DNA of 64,000 nt, taken from NCBI RefSeq assembly GCF_003143975.1, contig NZ_QFVR01000019.1:1-64000 (forward strand). Direction: 5' to 3'. This document shows, one piece after another, positions 18,243 to 27,747 of this stretch; the stretch's first letter is position 1, and each line of letters opens with the position of its first letter. The notes under the pieces are model-generated. The model made no database searches and had not been told where the DNA came from. It saw only the letters and a list, made by a program, of their open reading frames with translations. This DNA is from Kurthia sibirica. GTDB taxonomy: Bacteria; Bacillota; Bacilli; Bacillales_A; Planococcaceae. The translations under genes were made by a program, and so were the position numbers.

Positions 18243-18256
18243 ATGAATCAAGACGA

Positions 18257-21019
18257 TTATTTTTTATCTATTTCTGCGGAGTGACGCTTTTTGAATACTA
18301 ATGCAAAGTAACCAAATGTGATTGCTGAAATGATAATTGCAAATGCAGCAAGAACACCAAAGTTCATCCAATAGTAGCTCATGTCCCCGGTAGATATAGC
18401 TGATTTAAAACCGGATACCGAGTAAGTCATCGGTAATAATTTATTGAAAATTTGTAATGGTCCTGGAACTAATTCAAGTGGGAATGTACCAGCACTTGTA
18501 GTTAATTGAAGGATTAGAATAATAATGGCGATGAATCGACCTGGATCGCCTAAAATAGATACGAGCATTTGTGTAATGGCTAGGAAAGCATAGCTTGTAA
18601 TGAGTGCCATGAAGAAGAAGGCCACCATTGAATATACTTCCATACCGAGTGAATATTTAACAATGAGTACAGCTAGCAATGCTTGTAGGAAACCGACAAC
18701 TGCTAAAACAACGGCTTTACTTGCGTACCATGCTGCTCCGCTCTTAGGACGGATTGCTGGTTCAACAAGAGGAAAGACAATTGTGATTAATAATGCACCG
18801 ACGAATAATCCTAATGCGATAAAGTAAGGAGCAAAACCAGTACCGTAGTTTGGCACTTCATTGACTGCTTCTTTTTGTACAACGACCGGTTGTCCGACCA
18901 TATCATATGTTTTGTCTGTCGGATGAACTTCAGATGCTTGTTCATGACCGTCAGCAAGAGCTGTTTCTAATGTATCTGAGCCTTTTGCTAAATCTTTTGT
19001 ACCGTCGGCAAGTTTTTCAGAACCGTTGGCTAATTTCGTAACGCCGTCAATCATACCACCTGTTTTGTCTGCCATTTCATTTAAGCCGGATGATAATGTA
19101 GATGAACCATCACGTAAAGTAGTCGTACCTTGCACTAGTGAAGATGTACCAGCTGGTAATGCGGCAAGTCCATTAGCAAGGTCACTTGAACCTTGTTGTA
19201 GCTGGCCAATGCCTCCAACTAGTGAACCTGTACCAGTTGTTAATGTACCTAAACCATTTGCTAGCGAACCAGCACCAGTATGAAGCTGACCAATACCGTT
19301 GCCTAAATCACCAACACCGTTGTTTAATGCCGTTGCACCAGCATTTAATTTATTGGCACCTTCTACTGAAGCACTCCAAGAGTTTGCCAGTGTTTTTGTA
19401 CCAGTCGCTAATTTATTGGCACCTGGAGCTAATTCATTGGCAACCTTTGTATTCAGAGTACTTAAGCCAGTTGCTACTTGATGAGCACCTTGTTGAAGTT
19501 TTTCCATATCATTTGTTTGATCTTGCGAAATAGTAGGACTGTTTGAATCATTTACTTTGTTTTTTAGTTTTGTTGTACCAGCATGAAGATCATTGGCACC
19601 AGCGCTAAGTGAAGCTGCACCAGATTGAATATTGCCAACACCTGCATCCGTATTTTTAACACCATCATTGACTGCATTAGCTGTTGCCAATAATTTTGCC
19701 TTATCCGCTTCAGGAATATTCATTGCTTGAATTTGTTGTACAAGTTGAGCTGAAGCACCAGCAAGTTTTGTCGTACCTGATTTTAATTCAGCGGCGCCAC
19801 TTTGAAGATTAGTAGCACCTTGTGCGACTTTACCCGAACCGTTATCTAATTGAACAGAAGATGTTTTTAGTTCGTTTAAAGTAGCCGGTAACGACTTAAG
19901 TGAGGCAACTAATTTAGTAATACCAGCATCTACTTGAGCTGCACCTGGAGTTAGTTGAGCTAGTCCACCTTTAACGCCTGGATTTGCTTGCGAGCCATCG
20001 CCATTAATGCCTGCACTGATTTTTTGTGCGCCATCATTTAATGCAGTAATATTTCCTGTATTTTGGTTTAATTTTGAAGCCATTTCTGACGTACCTGCTT
20101 GTAATGAAGCCGCACCATTTTGTAATTTATTGGCACCTGCTTGCGCATCGCCAAGTTTTGAATTTAATGTATTCGCACCAGCAGAAGCTGATTTAGCGCC
20201 ATCATTTAATTTCGTAGCGCCCGTTGCTAATTCTGATGTACCTGCGTTAAGTTTATTGGCTCCTACCGCAGCAGAACTAGCGCCATCATTTAATTTATTG
20301 GCACCCACTAATAATTTGTTTACACCAGCGACTAAGTCATTAGAACCGTTGGCAGCTGATTTTGCGCCGTCGGCTAATTTACCCGAGCCATCTTCCAATG
20401 TGACTAAACCATCTTTTAATGTGATAGCCCCTTTATTCAGTTTGACTGCACCGTCGCCTAATTTACCAGCACCATCTGCAGCATCACCAAGGCCGTCACC
20501 TAATTTAGCAATGTTAGCGAAAAGTTGCTCTGCATAAGTTGCAGAAACTTTTTTGTTTACTTCAGCACGAATTAGTTCGATAGCTGAGTTACCAATTTGA
20601 CCACCAAGGAAGTTAAAGCCTTCATTTGGTTTATAGATTAATTTCATTTTTTCAGGGTCATCTTCTAATAATGAACCAGCATTTTTACTGAAGTCTTTGG
20701 GAATTTCGATCGTTATGTACTGCTTGCGATCTTTCATTTCCTGAGTGGCTTCTTTTGAAGTTAATTCTTTAAATTTAAATTGTTTACTATCCATCAAATT
20801 TTTTGATAGATCCTTACCTAGTTCTAAATGTTTTCCCTCAACTGTTGCCCCTACGTCATTGTTGACAATAGCTACAGGCATATCTTCTAGTTTGTCATAT
20901 GGATCCCAAAATGCCCATAAAAACATACCAGCATACAGTACTGGAACCATGAGAACAGCGATAATAGCGATTAACATTTTACGATTTTTGAAAATGTTTA
21001 ACCATTCTGCTTTTATCAT
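18257..21019 (-). CDS. YhgE/Pip-like membrane protein with long coiled repeat
   Basis: A 920-aa protein of the YhgE/Pip family, related to type VII secretion accessory and phage-infection proteins. One N-terminal span (about 13-35) is followed by an extracellular domain, then more than 500 residues of short repeats of the type L-x-x-G-A-x-x-L-x-x-G (roughly 160-700), and five or so C-terminal spans ending near 905 with an ABC-2-permease-like pattern. GGAGGAA precedes the ATG at 21019; the frame extends upstream without similarity. The TetR gene directly upstream on the same strand probably controls it. Substrate unknown; export of lipid or envelope material is an inference. Confidence 0.85.
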   Translation of the reverse strand: MIKAEWLNIFKNRKMLIAIIAVLMVPVLYAGMFLWAFWDPYDKLEDMPVAIVNNDVGATVEGKHLELGKDLSKNLMDSKQFKFKELTSKEATQEMKDRKQYITIEIPKDFSKNAGSLLEDDPEKMKLIYKPNEGFNFLGGQIGNSAIELIRAEVNKKVSATYAEQLFANIAKLGDGLGDAADGAGKLGDGAVKLNKGAITLKDGLVTLEDGSGKLADGAKSAANGSNDLVAGVNKLLVGANKLNDGASSAAVGANKLNAGTSELATGATKLNDGAKSASAGANTLNSKLGDAQAGANKLQNGAASLQAGTSEMASKLNQNTGNITALNDGAQKISAGINGDGSQANPGVKGGLAQLTPGAAQVDAGITKLVASLKSLPATLNELKTSSVQLDNGSGKVAQGATNLQSGAAELKSGTTKLAGASAQLVQQIQAMNIPEADKAKLLATANAVNDGVKNTDAGVGNIQSGAASLSAGANDLHAGTTKLKNKVNDSNSPTISQDQTNDMEKLQQGAHQVATGLSTLNTKVANELAPGANKLATGTKTLANSWSASVEGANKLNAGATALNNGVGDLGNGIGQLHTGAGSLANGLGTLTTGTGSLVGGIGQLQQGSSDLANGLAALPAGTSSLVQGTTTLRDGSSTLSSGLNEMADKTGGMIDGVTKLANGSEKLADGTKDLAKGSDTLETALADGHEQASEVHPTDKTYDMVGQPVVVQKEAVNEVPNYGTGFAPYFIALGLFVGALLITIVFPLVEPAIRPKSGAAWYASKAVVLAVVGFLQALLAVLIVKYSLGMEVYSMVAFFFMALITSYAFLAITQMLVSILGDPGRFIAIIILILQLTTSAGTFPLELVPGPLQIFNKLLPMTYSVSGFKSAISTGDMSYYWMNFGVLAAFAIIISAITFGYFALVFKKRHSAEIDKK

Positions 21020-21097
21020 AGTAAATTCCTCCTCGTTCCTATTAATTGATTGAACAAATGACTGGAAATGAATTATAGTCATTTGAAGTGAAAAAAA

Positions 21098-21667
21098 TTA
21101 GGGCATTAACCCTTTGAAAATTGTACTTTGAAATAGTTGCGAAATCGTATCTTCTGCTAATTTGTTTAGATGTGTATCTTGCCAATCAACAATCATAGCA
21201 ATATATGATTTTAATAACAAATAGGATACGAGCTCAGGATCACACTGTATAATTTCACCTTTATTCATCGCTAACTGAATTTTCTCTGCCAATATTCGCG
21301 TGATTTCTTGCTCAATTTTTGTGAGCATACTTTGAACTGCCGGTGTACGAAGCTCTTTTTCCTCTGCGACTAGTTTGACGTAGAGTGCATGTGTTTCTCT
21401 GAATTGTAAAAGACGATTTAAAGCATTTAAAGCGTTTTTTTCAAAAGAAATCTGCGGCTTCATTTCTTTTTCGACGGTTTTGCGCATGGAGGAAATCAAT
21501 TCCATTACAACAGCTTGAAATAAAATTTCCTTCGTTGCATAGAAATTATAAATCGTACCTTTTCCAACATTTGCCGTACGAGCTACTTGATCCATCGTCG
21601 TCGCCTTATATCCGAAAAGCGAAAACGTTTGAGAGGCAGCTTGTAATATGGCCTGACTTTTATTCAC
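21098..21667 (-). CDS. TetR/AcrR family transcriptional regulator
   Basis: A repressor-type protein with an N-terminal helix-turn-helix, ILQAASQTFSLFGYKATTMDQVARTANVGKGTIYNFYATKEIL, and a helical ligand domain. A GTG at 21667 gives 189 aa and has an AAGAAGG-like site upstream. The ATG at 21703 would lie only about 14 nt from the predicted transcript start and has no ribosome binding site, so GTG is preferred. It precedes the YhgE gene by about 80 bp on the same strand, the same pairing as yhgD-yhgE of B. subtilis, and likely represses both. Confidence 0.88.
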   Translation of the reverse strand: MNKSQAILQAASQTFSLFGYKATTMDQVARTANVGKGTIYNFYATKEILFQAVVMELISSMRKTVEKEMKPQISFEKNALNALNRLLQFRETHALYVKLVAEEKELRTPAVQSMLTKIEQEITRILAEKIQLAMNKGEIIQCDPELVSYLLLKSYIAMIVDWQDTHLNKLAEDTISQLFQSTIFKGLMP

Positions 21668-21703
21668 CTTTTCACCTTCTTCTATAAATTGACCGAAAAT
21701 CAT

Positions 21704-21723
21704 AATCAGTCACTCGGTCATTA
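21704..21723. promoter_or_regulatory. Candidate TetR operator
   Basis: AATGACCGAGTGACTGATT (minus-strand reading), an imperfect palindrome with a TGAC repeat, directly follows the -10 box of the TetR promoter and would cover the transcript start. This is where an autoregulatory operator would be expected. Confidence 0.45.
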
Positions 21724-21750
21724 TTGTAACATGTTTTTAGTGTTTTGCAA
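21723..21750 (-). promoter_or_regulatory. Promoter of the TetR-YhgE unit
   Basis: On the minus strand TTGCAA (21750-21745), 16 bp, TACAAT (21728-21723). A cre-like TGAAAGCGTTGCAA overlaps the -35 box, matching 12 of 14 positions of the CcpA consensus. Confidence 0.55.
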
Positions 21751-21822
21751 CGCTTTCAAGTGATGTTTATATTGTTTTTATTTTCAAAAAATTAGTGTCT
21801 TTCTTTGAGGAGAGAACGAAAA

Positions 21823-21851
21823 GACTACTCACTTCATGTGAGTAGTCAGTA
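21823..21851 (-). terminator. Terminator of hutH
   Basis: GACTACTCAC/GTGAGTAGTC perfect stem with a 5-nt loop, followed on the minus strand by TTTTCGTTCTC, just beyond the hutH stop. Confidence 0.75.
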
Positions 21852-21859
21852 GGGAAGGG

Positions 21860-23359
21860 CTAATCATTTTTTTTAATAATAAGAGGATTTAGAGCAGTTG
21901 CCAAATTTTCAATATCTATTGAGAAAACACGATCCTTTTTAATAGAAGGAACGATGGAACGTAATGAATCAAATTTTGCTTTTGTGAACGTTGCTAGCTT
22001 ATCGGTCCCCCTAAATTCAACGGCTTGCAGTGCACAAATACATTCGATTGCTAATACGCGGCGAACATTTTGAATAATCATCGAAGCATGGCGTGCTCCA
22101 ATTGTCCCCATACTCACATGATCTTCTTGATTGGCCGATGAAGGAATAGAATCAACACTTGCTGGATGTGCTAATGTTTTATTCTCAGAAACGAGTGCCG
22201 CCGCCGCATATTGCATAATCATCGCACCAGATTGCAAACCAGGAGATGGACTCAAAAATGGTGGTAAATCATTCAATTGGGGGTTGACGAGACGTTCTGT
22301 ACGACGTTCAGATATATTAGCAAATTCAGCAACTGCAATTTTCAAAAAATCCATTGCTAAAGCAATTGGCTGCCCGTGGAAATTACCACCAGAAACGATA
22401 TAATCACCATCTTGAAAAATCAGAGGATTATCAGTAGCAGCATTGATTTCAATTTCTAATTTTTCTTTCACGTAATCGAGCGCTTGCCAAGATGCGCCAT
22501 GAACCTGTGGAATACAGCGTAGTGAATAAGCATCTTGTACGCGTTTTTCACCTTGTGTTGTCGTGAGTTTACTGTCTTGTAAGAGAGTCATCATACGCTG
22601 CGCAACAGCAATTTGTTGTGGATATCCACGAGCCTCATGAATTTCAGGATAGAAAACATCGGTTATTCCTTCAAGTCCTTCCATCGTCATAGCTGCTATC
22701 CATTCACTGTCAAAAGCAATTTTTTCGGCTTCTATATAATTGATGACACCCATTGCAGTCATCGCTTGTGTACCATTGATAAGGGCAAGTCCTTCTTTTG
22801 CTTGTAAAATGATTGGTGAAATATTCAATGATTGCAATACAGTGGCAGTAGGTGTCGCATGACCATGATCATCATGCACAAAACCTTCGCCAATTAGTAC
22901 AAGTGCTAAATGAGAGAGAGGGGCTAAATCACCTGAAGCACCAAGTGAACCCTGCTGTGGAATGACAGGATGAACTTGTGCGTTAATAAGCTGAGCTAAT
23001 GTTTGTACGAGAATTTGTCGTACACCTGATACCCCTTTAATGAGCGCATTGAGTCGTAAAAGCATCATGGCACGAGAAACAACAATTGGAAAAGGCTCGC
23101 CCATACCGCAAGCATGAGAGCGAATCAGATTTAATTGGAGCTCCTCCACATCCCCATTTTCTATACGCATATCACTAAACTTGCCAAAACCAGTTGTAAT
23201 ACCATATACGACGCGTTCTTCAGCAACAATTCGCTCAACAGCATCACGACTTTTTTGAACGGCTGCTAGACTTTGTGCTGAAATTTCAATTTTTTCAAAC
23301 TGCACGCATACGCGATAAATTTCGTCGATTGTCAAAGTGTTTCCTGTCAGTACGATCAT
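21860..23359 (-). CDS. hutH: Histidine ammonia-lyase HutH
   Basis: HutH removes ammonia from L-histidine to give trans-urocanate, the first step of histidine breakdown. The 499-aa product carries the Ala-Ser-Gly triad (141-143, in [14 protein letters not shown]) that cyclises to the MIO cofactor, and the conserved [11 protein letters not shown] block. Transcribed away from hutU-hutI, unlike the single hutPHUIGM operon of B. subtilis. GAGGAGG lies before the ATG. A cre-like site and a leader hairpin lie upstream. Confidence 0.98.
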   Translation of the reverse strand: MIVLTGNTLTIDEIYRVCVQFEKIEISAQSLAAVQKSRDAVERIVAEERVVYGITTGFGKFSDMRIENGDVEELQLNLIRSHACGMGEPFPIVVSRAMMLLRLNALIKGVSGVRQILVQTLAQLINAQVHPVIPQQGSLGASGDLAPLSHLALVLIGEGFVHDDHGHATPTATVLQSLNISPIILQAKEGLALINGTQAMTAMGVINYIEAEKIAFDSEWIAAMTMEGLEGITDVFYPEIHEARGYPQQIAVAQRMMTLLQDSKLTTTQGEKRVQDAYSLRCIPQVHGASWQALDYVKEKLEIEINAATDNPLIFQDGDYIVSGGNFHGQPIALAMDFLKIAVAEFANISERRTERLVNPQLNDLPPFLSPSPGLQSGAMIMQYAAAALVSENKTLAHPASVDSIPSSANQEDHVSMGTIGARHASMIIQNVRRVLAIECICALQAVEFRGTDKLATFTKAKFDSLRSIVPSIKKDRVFSIDIENLATALNPLIIKKND

Positions 23360-23389
23360 ATGAAATCCTCCTCATTTTTAGCACAAATG

Positions 23390-23433
23390 AAAAGAGCGAT
23401 TTTGGCATATATACAACTACAGCCATCCCGCTC
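23390..23433 (-). promoter_or_regulatory. Possible attenuator hairpin in the hutH leader
   Basis: On the minus strand GAGCG...CGCTC encloses TGGC...GCCA and is followed by TTTT, about 30 nt before the hutH start. It resembles a weak terminator, which would fit antitermination control as known for hut in B. subtilis (HutP), but no hutP gene is in the window and the stem has an internal loop. Confidence 0.35.
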
Positions 23434-23466
23434 AATATTGATTGTCGATACTAAATTAGTGTGTTT

Positions 23467-23496
23467 ATTGTAAGTGCTTTCATCAATCGAAGTCAA
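23467..23496 (-). promoter_or_regulatory. hutH promoter
   Basis: On the minus strand TTGACT (23496-23491), 18 bp, TACAAT (23472-23467). Confidence 0.6.
23469..23482. promoter_or_regulatory. cre-like site over the hutH promoter
   Basis: TGAAAGCACTTACA (minus strand) matches 13 of 14 positions of the CcpA operator TGWAANCGNTNWCA and overlaps the spacer and -10 box. Catabolite repression of hut genes by CcpA is established in B. subtilis. Confidence 0.65.
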
Positions 23497-23519
23497 TTAA
23501 AAATTGGAAAAAACTAGTA

Positions 23520-23543
23520 TATTAGCGTGTTAACGTGCTAATA
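23520..23543. promoter_or_regulatory. Palindrome between hutH and hutU
   Basis: TATTAGC-GT-GTTAAC-GT-GCTAATA has perfect 7-bp outer arms and a GTTAAC core, 23 bp upstream of the hutH -35 box. It looks like an operator for a dimeric regulator of the hut genes; which one is unknown. Confidence 0.5.
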
Positions 23544-23620
23544 AGCTGACTAATTTTGGGTTTTTTATTTTTGAGAAGTTATGTTGAAACGTTGTTAGTA
23601 CACGATTTAGCTCTCTTATA

Positions 23621-23655
23621 GTACCTAAAATGCGTAGCGTGCGTACTTTAGGGTA
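23621..23655. promoter_or_regulatory. Imperfect inverted repeat upstream of the hutU promoter
   Basis: ACCTAAA and TTTAGGGT flank a direct repeat TGCGTA-GCG-TGCGTA, ending 13 bp before the -35 box of hutU. Possible activator site. Confidence 0.3.
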
Positions 23656-23667
23656 AAATACTTTAAG

Positions 23668-23695
23668 TTGAATTGTCATAAAAAGGATGTATAAA
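23668..23695 (+). promoter_or_regulatory. hutU promoter
   Basis: TTGAAT (23668-23673), 16 bp, TATAAA (23690-23695), about 60 bp before the hutU start. Confidence 0.5.
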
Positions 23696-23755
23696 ATGAA
23701 GGGAAGTAAGTGCAATTTATAGTCACTGTAATTCAAAATTGAGGAGGAATAAACA

Positions 23756-25435
23756 ATGGCAGAATCATCAAAACGTATTATTCGCGCAGATCGAGGAAAT
23801 AACATATCGTGTAAAGGGTGGCAACAAGAAGCTGCATTACGCATGTTAATGAATAATTTAGATCCAGAAGTTGCAGAAAATCCTGATGAATTAGTCGTGT
23901 ATGGTGGTATTGGTAAAGCGGCACGTAATTGGGCATGTTTTGATGCGATTGTAGCATCTCTGAAAGATTTGGAAAACGATGAAACACTATTAGTGCAGTC
24001 AGGTAAACCAGTCGGTATATTCCGTACACATACAATGGCTCCACGTGTATTAATTGCCAATTCAAATATTGTACCAGCTTGGGCAAACTGGGATACATTT
24101 TATGATCTTGAAGAAAAAGGCTTGATGATGTATGGCCAAATGACAGCAGGTAGTTGGATTTATATTGGTGCACAGGGAATTTTACAAGGAACATACTTAA
24201 GTTTTGTGGAAGCCGGTAAAAAAGTATTTGGCTCGGCTGATTTGACGAGTAAATTTATACTGACAGGTGGTATGGGCGGTATGAGTGGTGCACAACCATT
24301 GGCGGGTAAAATGGCGAAAGCGGTCATTTTAGTCGTCGAAGTAGAACGCCAACGAATCGAAAGAAAAATAAAAGAAGGATATTGTGATTATCTAGTTGAA
24401 ACATTGGATGAGGCAATGATCCTTGTTGAAAAATATACAGCAGCAGGGACGCCTGCCTCGATTGGTTTAGTAGGAAACTGTGCAGATATTTATCCGGAAA
24501 TGTTGAAGCGAGGAATTACGCCGGATATCGTAACAGACCAAACAAGCGCACATGACCCATTAAATGGCTATATTCCAAATGGTATGACATTTGAAGAGGC
24601 ATTAATCTTGCGCAAAAAAAATCCACAGGATTATGAACTGAAGGCAAAACAAACGATGGCAAAACATGTACAGTGCATGTTAGATTTCCAAAGTGCCGGT
24701 TCAGAAACCTTTGATTATGGGAATAATATTCGCAAATATGCACAAGATATGGGCGTAGCCAATGCATTCGATTTTCCTGGTTTTGTACCAGCTTATATTC
24801 GTCCATTATTTTGCGAAGGAAAAGGTCCTTTCCGTTGGGCTGCGCTTTCTGGTAATCCAGAAGATATTTATAAAACAGATAGGTTGGCGTTAGACATGTT
24901 TGCGGAAGATGAGGGGCTTGTTAATTGGATTGAAATGGCTCAGAAAATGGTTAAGTGGCAGGGGTTACCGGCACGTATTTGTTGGTTAGGGTATGGTGAT
25001 CGTCATCGTTTTGCTTTGAAAGTCAATGAAATGGTTGCGAGCGGTGAAATTTCAGCCCCTATTGTATTTGGTCGCGATCATCTCGATTCTGGTTCGGTAG
25101 CTTCACCAAATCGTGAAACAGAAGCGATGAAGGATGGCAGTGACGCGGTAGCCGATTGGCCGATATTAAATGCCCTCATTAATACGAGTGGTGGTGCTAG
25201 TTGGGTAAGTGTCCATCATGGTGGTGGTGTCGGAATGGGCTATTCGATGCATGCGGGGCAGGTACTCGTAGCAGATGGTTCAGATGAAGCACGTCAACGT
25301 ATTGAAAGAGTATTAATTTCAGATCCAGGAATGGGTGTCATTCGTCATGTAGATGCTGGATATGACAGCGCAAAACAAGTAGCAAAAGATAAGGGGATTC
25401 GTATTCCGATGATGGAAAAGGAGCAACTGTTATGA
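23756..25435 (+). CDS. hutU: Urocanate hydratase HutU
   Basis: HutU turns urocanate into 4-imidazolone-5-propionate with tightly bound NAD+. The 559-aa product shows the family blocks [21 protein letters not shown] near the N-terminus, [26 protein letters not shown] and [18 protein letters not shown] towards the C-terminus. AGGAGGAA precedes the ATG. It overlaps hutI by 4 bp. Confidence 0.98.
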   Translation: MAESSKRIIRADRGNNISCKGWQQEAALRMLMNNLDPEVAENPDELVVYGGIGKAARNWACFDAIVASLKDLENDETLLVQSGKPVGIFRTHTMAPRVLIANSNIVPAWANWDTFYDLEEKGLMMYGQMTAGSWIYIGAQGILQGTYLSFVEAGKKVFGSADLTSKFILTGGMGGMSGAQPLAGKMAKAVILVVEVERQRIERKIKEGYCDYLVETLDEAMILVEKYTAAGTPASIGLVGNCADIYPEMLKRGITPDIVTDQTSAHDPLNGYIPNGMTFEEALILRKKNPQDYELKAKQTMAKHVQCMLDFQSAGSETFDYGNNIRKYAQDMGVANAFDFPGFVPAYIRPLFCEGKGPFRWAALSGNPEDIYKTDRLALDMFAEDEGLVNWIEMAQKMVKWQGLPARICWLGYGDRHRFALKVNEMVASGEISAPIVFGRDHLDSGSVASPNRETEAMKDGSDAVADWPILNALINTSGGASWVSVHHGGGVGMGYSMHAGQVLVADGSDEARQRIERVLISDPGMGVIRHVDAGYDSAKQVAKDKGIRIPMMEKEQLL

Positions 25436-26682
25436 AAACATTCATCAAGAATATTGGTCAATTAGCAACGTTAGCATCCTCCAAAAAAGGCGCAAGAAAA
25501 AAAGAAGATATGTCGAATTTAGCGATTATTGAAAATGGCGCTATTCTAATGAAAAATGGACTAATTGAAGCGATAGGTACGACTCAGGAACTGCAAAGCC
25601 AATATATGAATGAACTAAAAGACGCACTCATCTTTAATGCCAATGGGAAGCTCGTGACACCAGGGCTTGTCGATCCACATACACATATTGCCTATGGAGG
25701 CAGTAGAGAACAAGAGTTTGATTTGCGTTTGCGTGGAGCAAGTTATATGGATATTATGAATGCTGGTGGTGGGATTCATGCGACGATGCGTATGACCCGC
25801 GAAGCTACAGAAGACGAACTTGTGGCACAAACAGCAAAACGTCTCGATGGTTTTGCTAAGCATGGTGTCACAACTGTTGAAGGGAAAAGCGGCTATGGTA
25901 TGGATCTTGAAACAGAGTTAAAACAGCTACGCGTCATGAAACGCCTACAGCAATCACACGCTTTAGATATCGTGCCAACCTTCATGGGGGCCCACGCTGT
26001 ACCGAAGGAATATAAGGGACGAGAAGATGAATTTGTGGATATTATTATTCGAGATATGTTGCCAAAAGTCGCGCAGGAAAAATTAGCTGAATTTAATGAT
26101 GTTTTTTGTGAAAAAGATGTCTACACGCCACAGCAAGCAGAGCGGATTTTAGAAGCAGGTAAAAAGTTAGGATTAGTGCCTAAGATACATGCTGATGAAA
26201 TCGTATCCTATGGCGGAGCGGAATTAGCAGCGAAGGTGGGGGCCATTTCAGCGGAACATTTATTGAAAGTATCGGATGAAGGTATTCGTCAAATGGCTGA
26301 AAAGAATGTGATTGCGTGCTTGCTACCGGCAACAGCTTTATTTTTACGTGAAGAAGCAGCTCCGGGTAGAAAGCTCATCGATGAAGGAGTGGCTGTCGCT
26401 ATTTCAACGGACTGTAATCCTGGTTCTTCACCTACAGTATCGATGCCACTTGTGATGAATTTAGCATGTATTTCGATGCGACTAACACCGGCAGAAGCAC
26501 TGACGGCAGCTACTTATAATGCGGCATATGCGATCAATCGCCAAGAATTTATCGGATCACTGGAAGTTGGGAAAAAAGCAGATGTTGTGTTGTGGGATGT
26601 TGCAAGTTATGAAGAATTACAATATTTATTTGGCGTCAATCATGTGAAATCAGTCTGGAAATCAGGTAAAAAAATAGTTTGA
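25432..26682 (+). CDS. hutI: Imidazolonepropionase HutI
   Basis: HutI opens the imidazolone ring to N-formimino-L-glutamate. The 416-aa product has the amidohydrolase metal motif [10 protein letters not shown], the second-site [16 protein letters not shown] and the catalytic Asp in STDCNPGSS. The ATGA overlap with hutU shows coupled translation. The next enzyme (HutG or another formiminoglutamate hydrolase) is not in this window. Confidence 0.98.
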   Translation: MKTFIKNIGQLATLASSKKGARKKEDMSNLAIIENGAILMKNGLIEAIGTTQELQSQYMNELKDALIFNANGKLVTPGLVDPHTHIAYGGSREQEFDLRLRGASYMDIMNAGGGIHATMRMTREATEDELVAQTAKRLDGFAKHGVTTVEGKSGYGMDLETELKQLRVMKRLQQSHALDIVPTFMGAHAVPKEYKGREDEFVDIIIRDMLPKVAQEKLAEFNDVFCEKDVYTPQQAERILEAGKKLGLVPKIHADEIVSYGGAELAAKVGAISAEHLLKVSDEGIRQMAEKNVIACLLPATALFLREEAAPGRKLIDEGVAVAISTDCNPGSSPTVSMPLVMNLACISMRLTPAEALTAATYNAAYAINRQEFIGSLEVGKKADVVLWDVASYEELQYLFGVNHVKSVWKSGKKIV

Positions 26683-26765
26683 CTAGTTAAACCGCCAGAT
26701 GATCTGTTTTATTTAGTATTTAAGACTTAAGGATAATTATTTCAAAAATAAAGTTAGTTAATAGT

Positions 26766-26813
26766 AAAAAACTAGCCACTTATTTTCTCTTAAAAATAAG
26801 TGGCTGGTTTTTT
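26766..26813 (+). terminator. Terminator of hutU-hutI
   Basis: AAAAACTAGCCACTTATTTT pairs with AAAATAAGTGGCTGGTTTTTT around a 7-nt loop, with T tract. Confidence 0.9.
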
Positions 26814-26947
26814 AAATAGAAATAGTTTACATGATAAAATAATGGTGAATAATACAATAATTAGAATAAAAAAGTATATTAATTGTGGGATATATCGAAA
26901 AATTGCTATTCTTATGCTAATGACAAGTAGCGGAGTGATGAGATGAT

Positions 26948-27706
26948 ATGAATAAGTCGACGAAAACCTTATTGTTTATCCTAGCTAGCATCATTGTTGT
27001 GGGCGTCTTCTTATTTTATATGTGGACGCAACAAACCTATAAAGGAACAGCTGAATTAGAATCATTAGTGCCAGCCAAATCAGTGAAGAAAAATGAAGAT
27101 TTGCTAGTCTTTGAGCCAAAAGTAAAAACGGAGACAGGTATTATTTTATATCCTGGCGCTAAAGTTGAACCAATGGCTTATCGCTATTTGGCCAGTGAAT
27201 TAGCGAAAAATGGCTATTTCGTTGCTATACCTAAAATGATGTTAAATATCGCTATTTTTGATACGACAAAAGCAGAAAAAATGATGTTGGATTATCCGAA
27301 TATTTCAAGATGGGTCATTGGAGGGCATTCTTTAGGTGGAGTAGCCGCAGCAAACTATGTGAGCAGTCAACCTAAAAAAGTAGTTGGTTTATTATTATTG
27401 GCGTCCTACCCTTCAAATAAAGTTGATTTTAGTGAGGGAACATTGTCGACATTATCTATTTATGCACAATATGATCAGGTAACGACACCTGAAGCAATCA
27501 TGAACACACAAAACAAATTGTCTACAAATGCGATATTACATGAAATTAAAGGTGGCAATCATGCTGGTTTTGGAATGTATGGTAAACAAAAAGATGATGG
27601 CGTCGCGACAATTTCAAATCTTGAGCAGCAAAAGCGGATTGTCTATCAAGTAGTTCGGTGGTTGGATAAAGTGACGGGGAAAGAGAATGAAAAAGGAATG
27701 AAGTGA
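26948..27706 (+). CDS. Membrane-anchored alpha/beta hydrolase
   Basis: The 252-aa product starts with a membrane anchor (about 7-26), then an extracellular alpha/beta-hydrolase fold. The nucleophile elbow GHSLGG has Ser128; a likely Asp follows in YAQYDQVTTP and the His in GGNHAGFGMYG. Related proteins in Bacilli are annotated as alpha/beta hydrolases of unknown substrate. GGAGTGATGAG precedes the ATG. Confidence 0.82.
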   Translation: MNKSTKTLLFILASIIVVGVFLFYMWTQQTYKGTAELESLVPAKSVKKNEDLLVFEPKVKTETGIILYPGAKVEPMAYRYLASELAKNGYFVAIPKMMLNIAIFDTTKAEKMMLDYPNISRWVIGGHSLGGVAAANYVSSQPKKVVGLLLLASYPSNKVDFSEGTLSTLSIYAQYDQVTTPEAIMNTQNKLSTNAILHEIKGGNHAGFGMYGKQKDDGVATISNLEQQKRIVYQVVRWLDKVTGKENEKGMK

Positions 27707-27738
27707 TGTCGGTTATCCGCATCCCTTCATTCCTTTTA
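27694..27738. terminator. Bidirectional terminator overlapping the hydrolase stop codon
   Basis: GGAATGAAGTGATG pairs with CATCCCTTCATTCC (one bulge), followed by TTTT on plus and by a T tract on minus. The 5' arm contains the end of the hydrolase coding sequence. Confidence 0.85.
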
Positions 27739-27747
27739 TGTTATAGA

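Noticed and set aside
19026-20537. Several plus-strand frames opposite the YhgE gene
   Set aside because: They mirror the L-x-x-G-A repeats in other frames and start without ribosome binding sites.
18257-21019. Tandem DNA repeat or CRISPR within the YhgE gene
   Set aside because: The repetition is at protein level with variable DNA; no regular repeat-spacer units. No CRISPR array was found in the window.
23390-23433. Classical HutP antiterminator
   Set aside because: No HutP gene is present and the spaced NAG triplets typical of the B. subtilis site could not be laid out; kept only as a possible hairpin.
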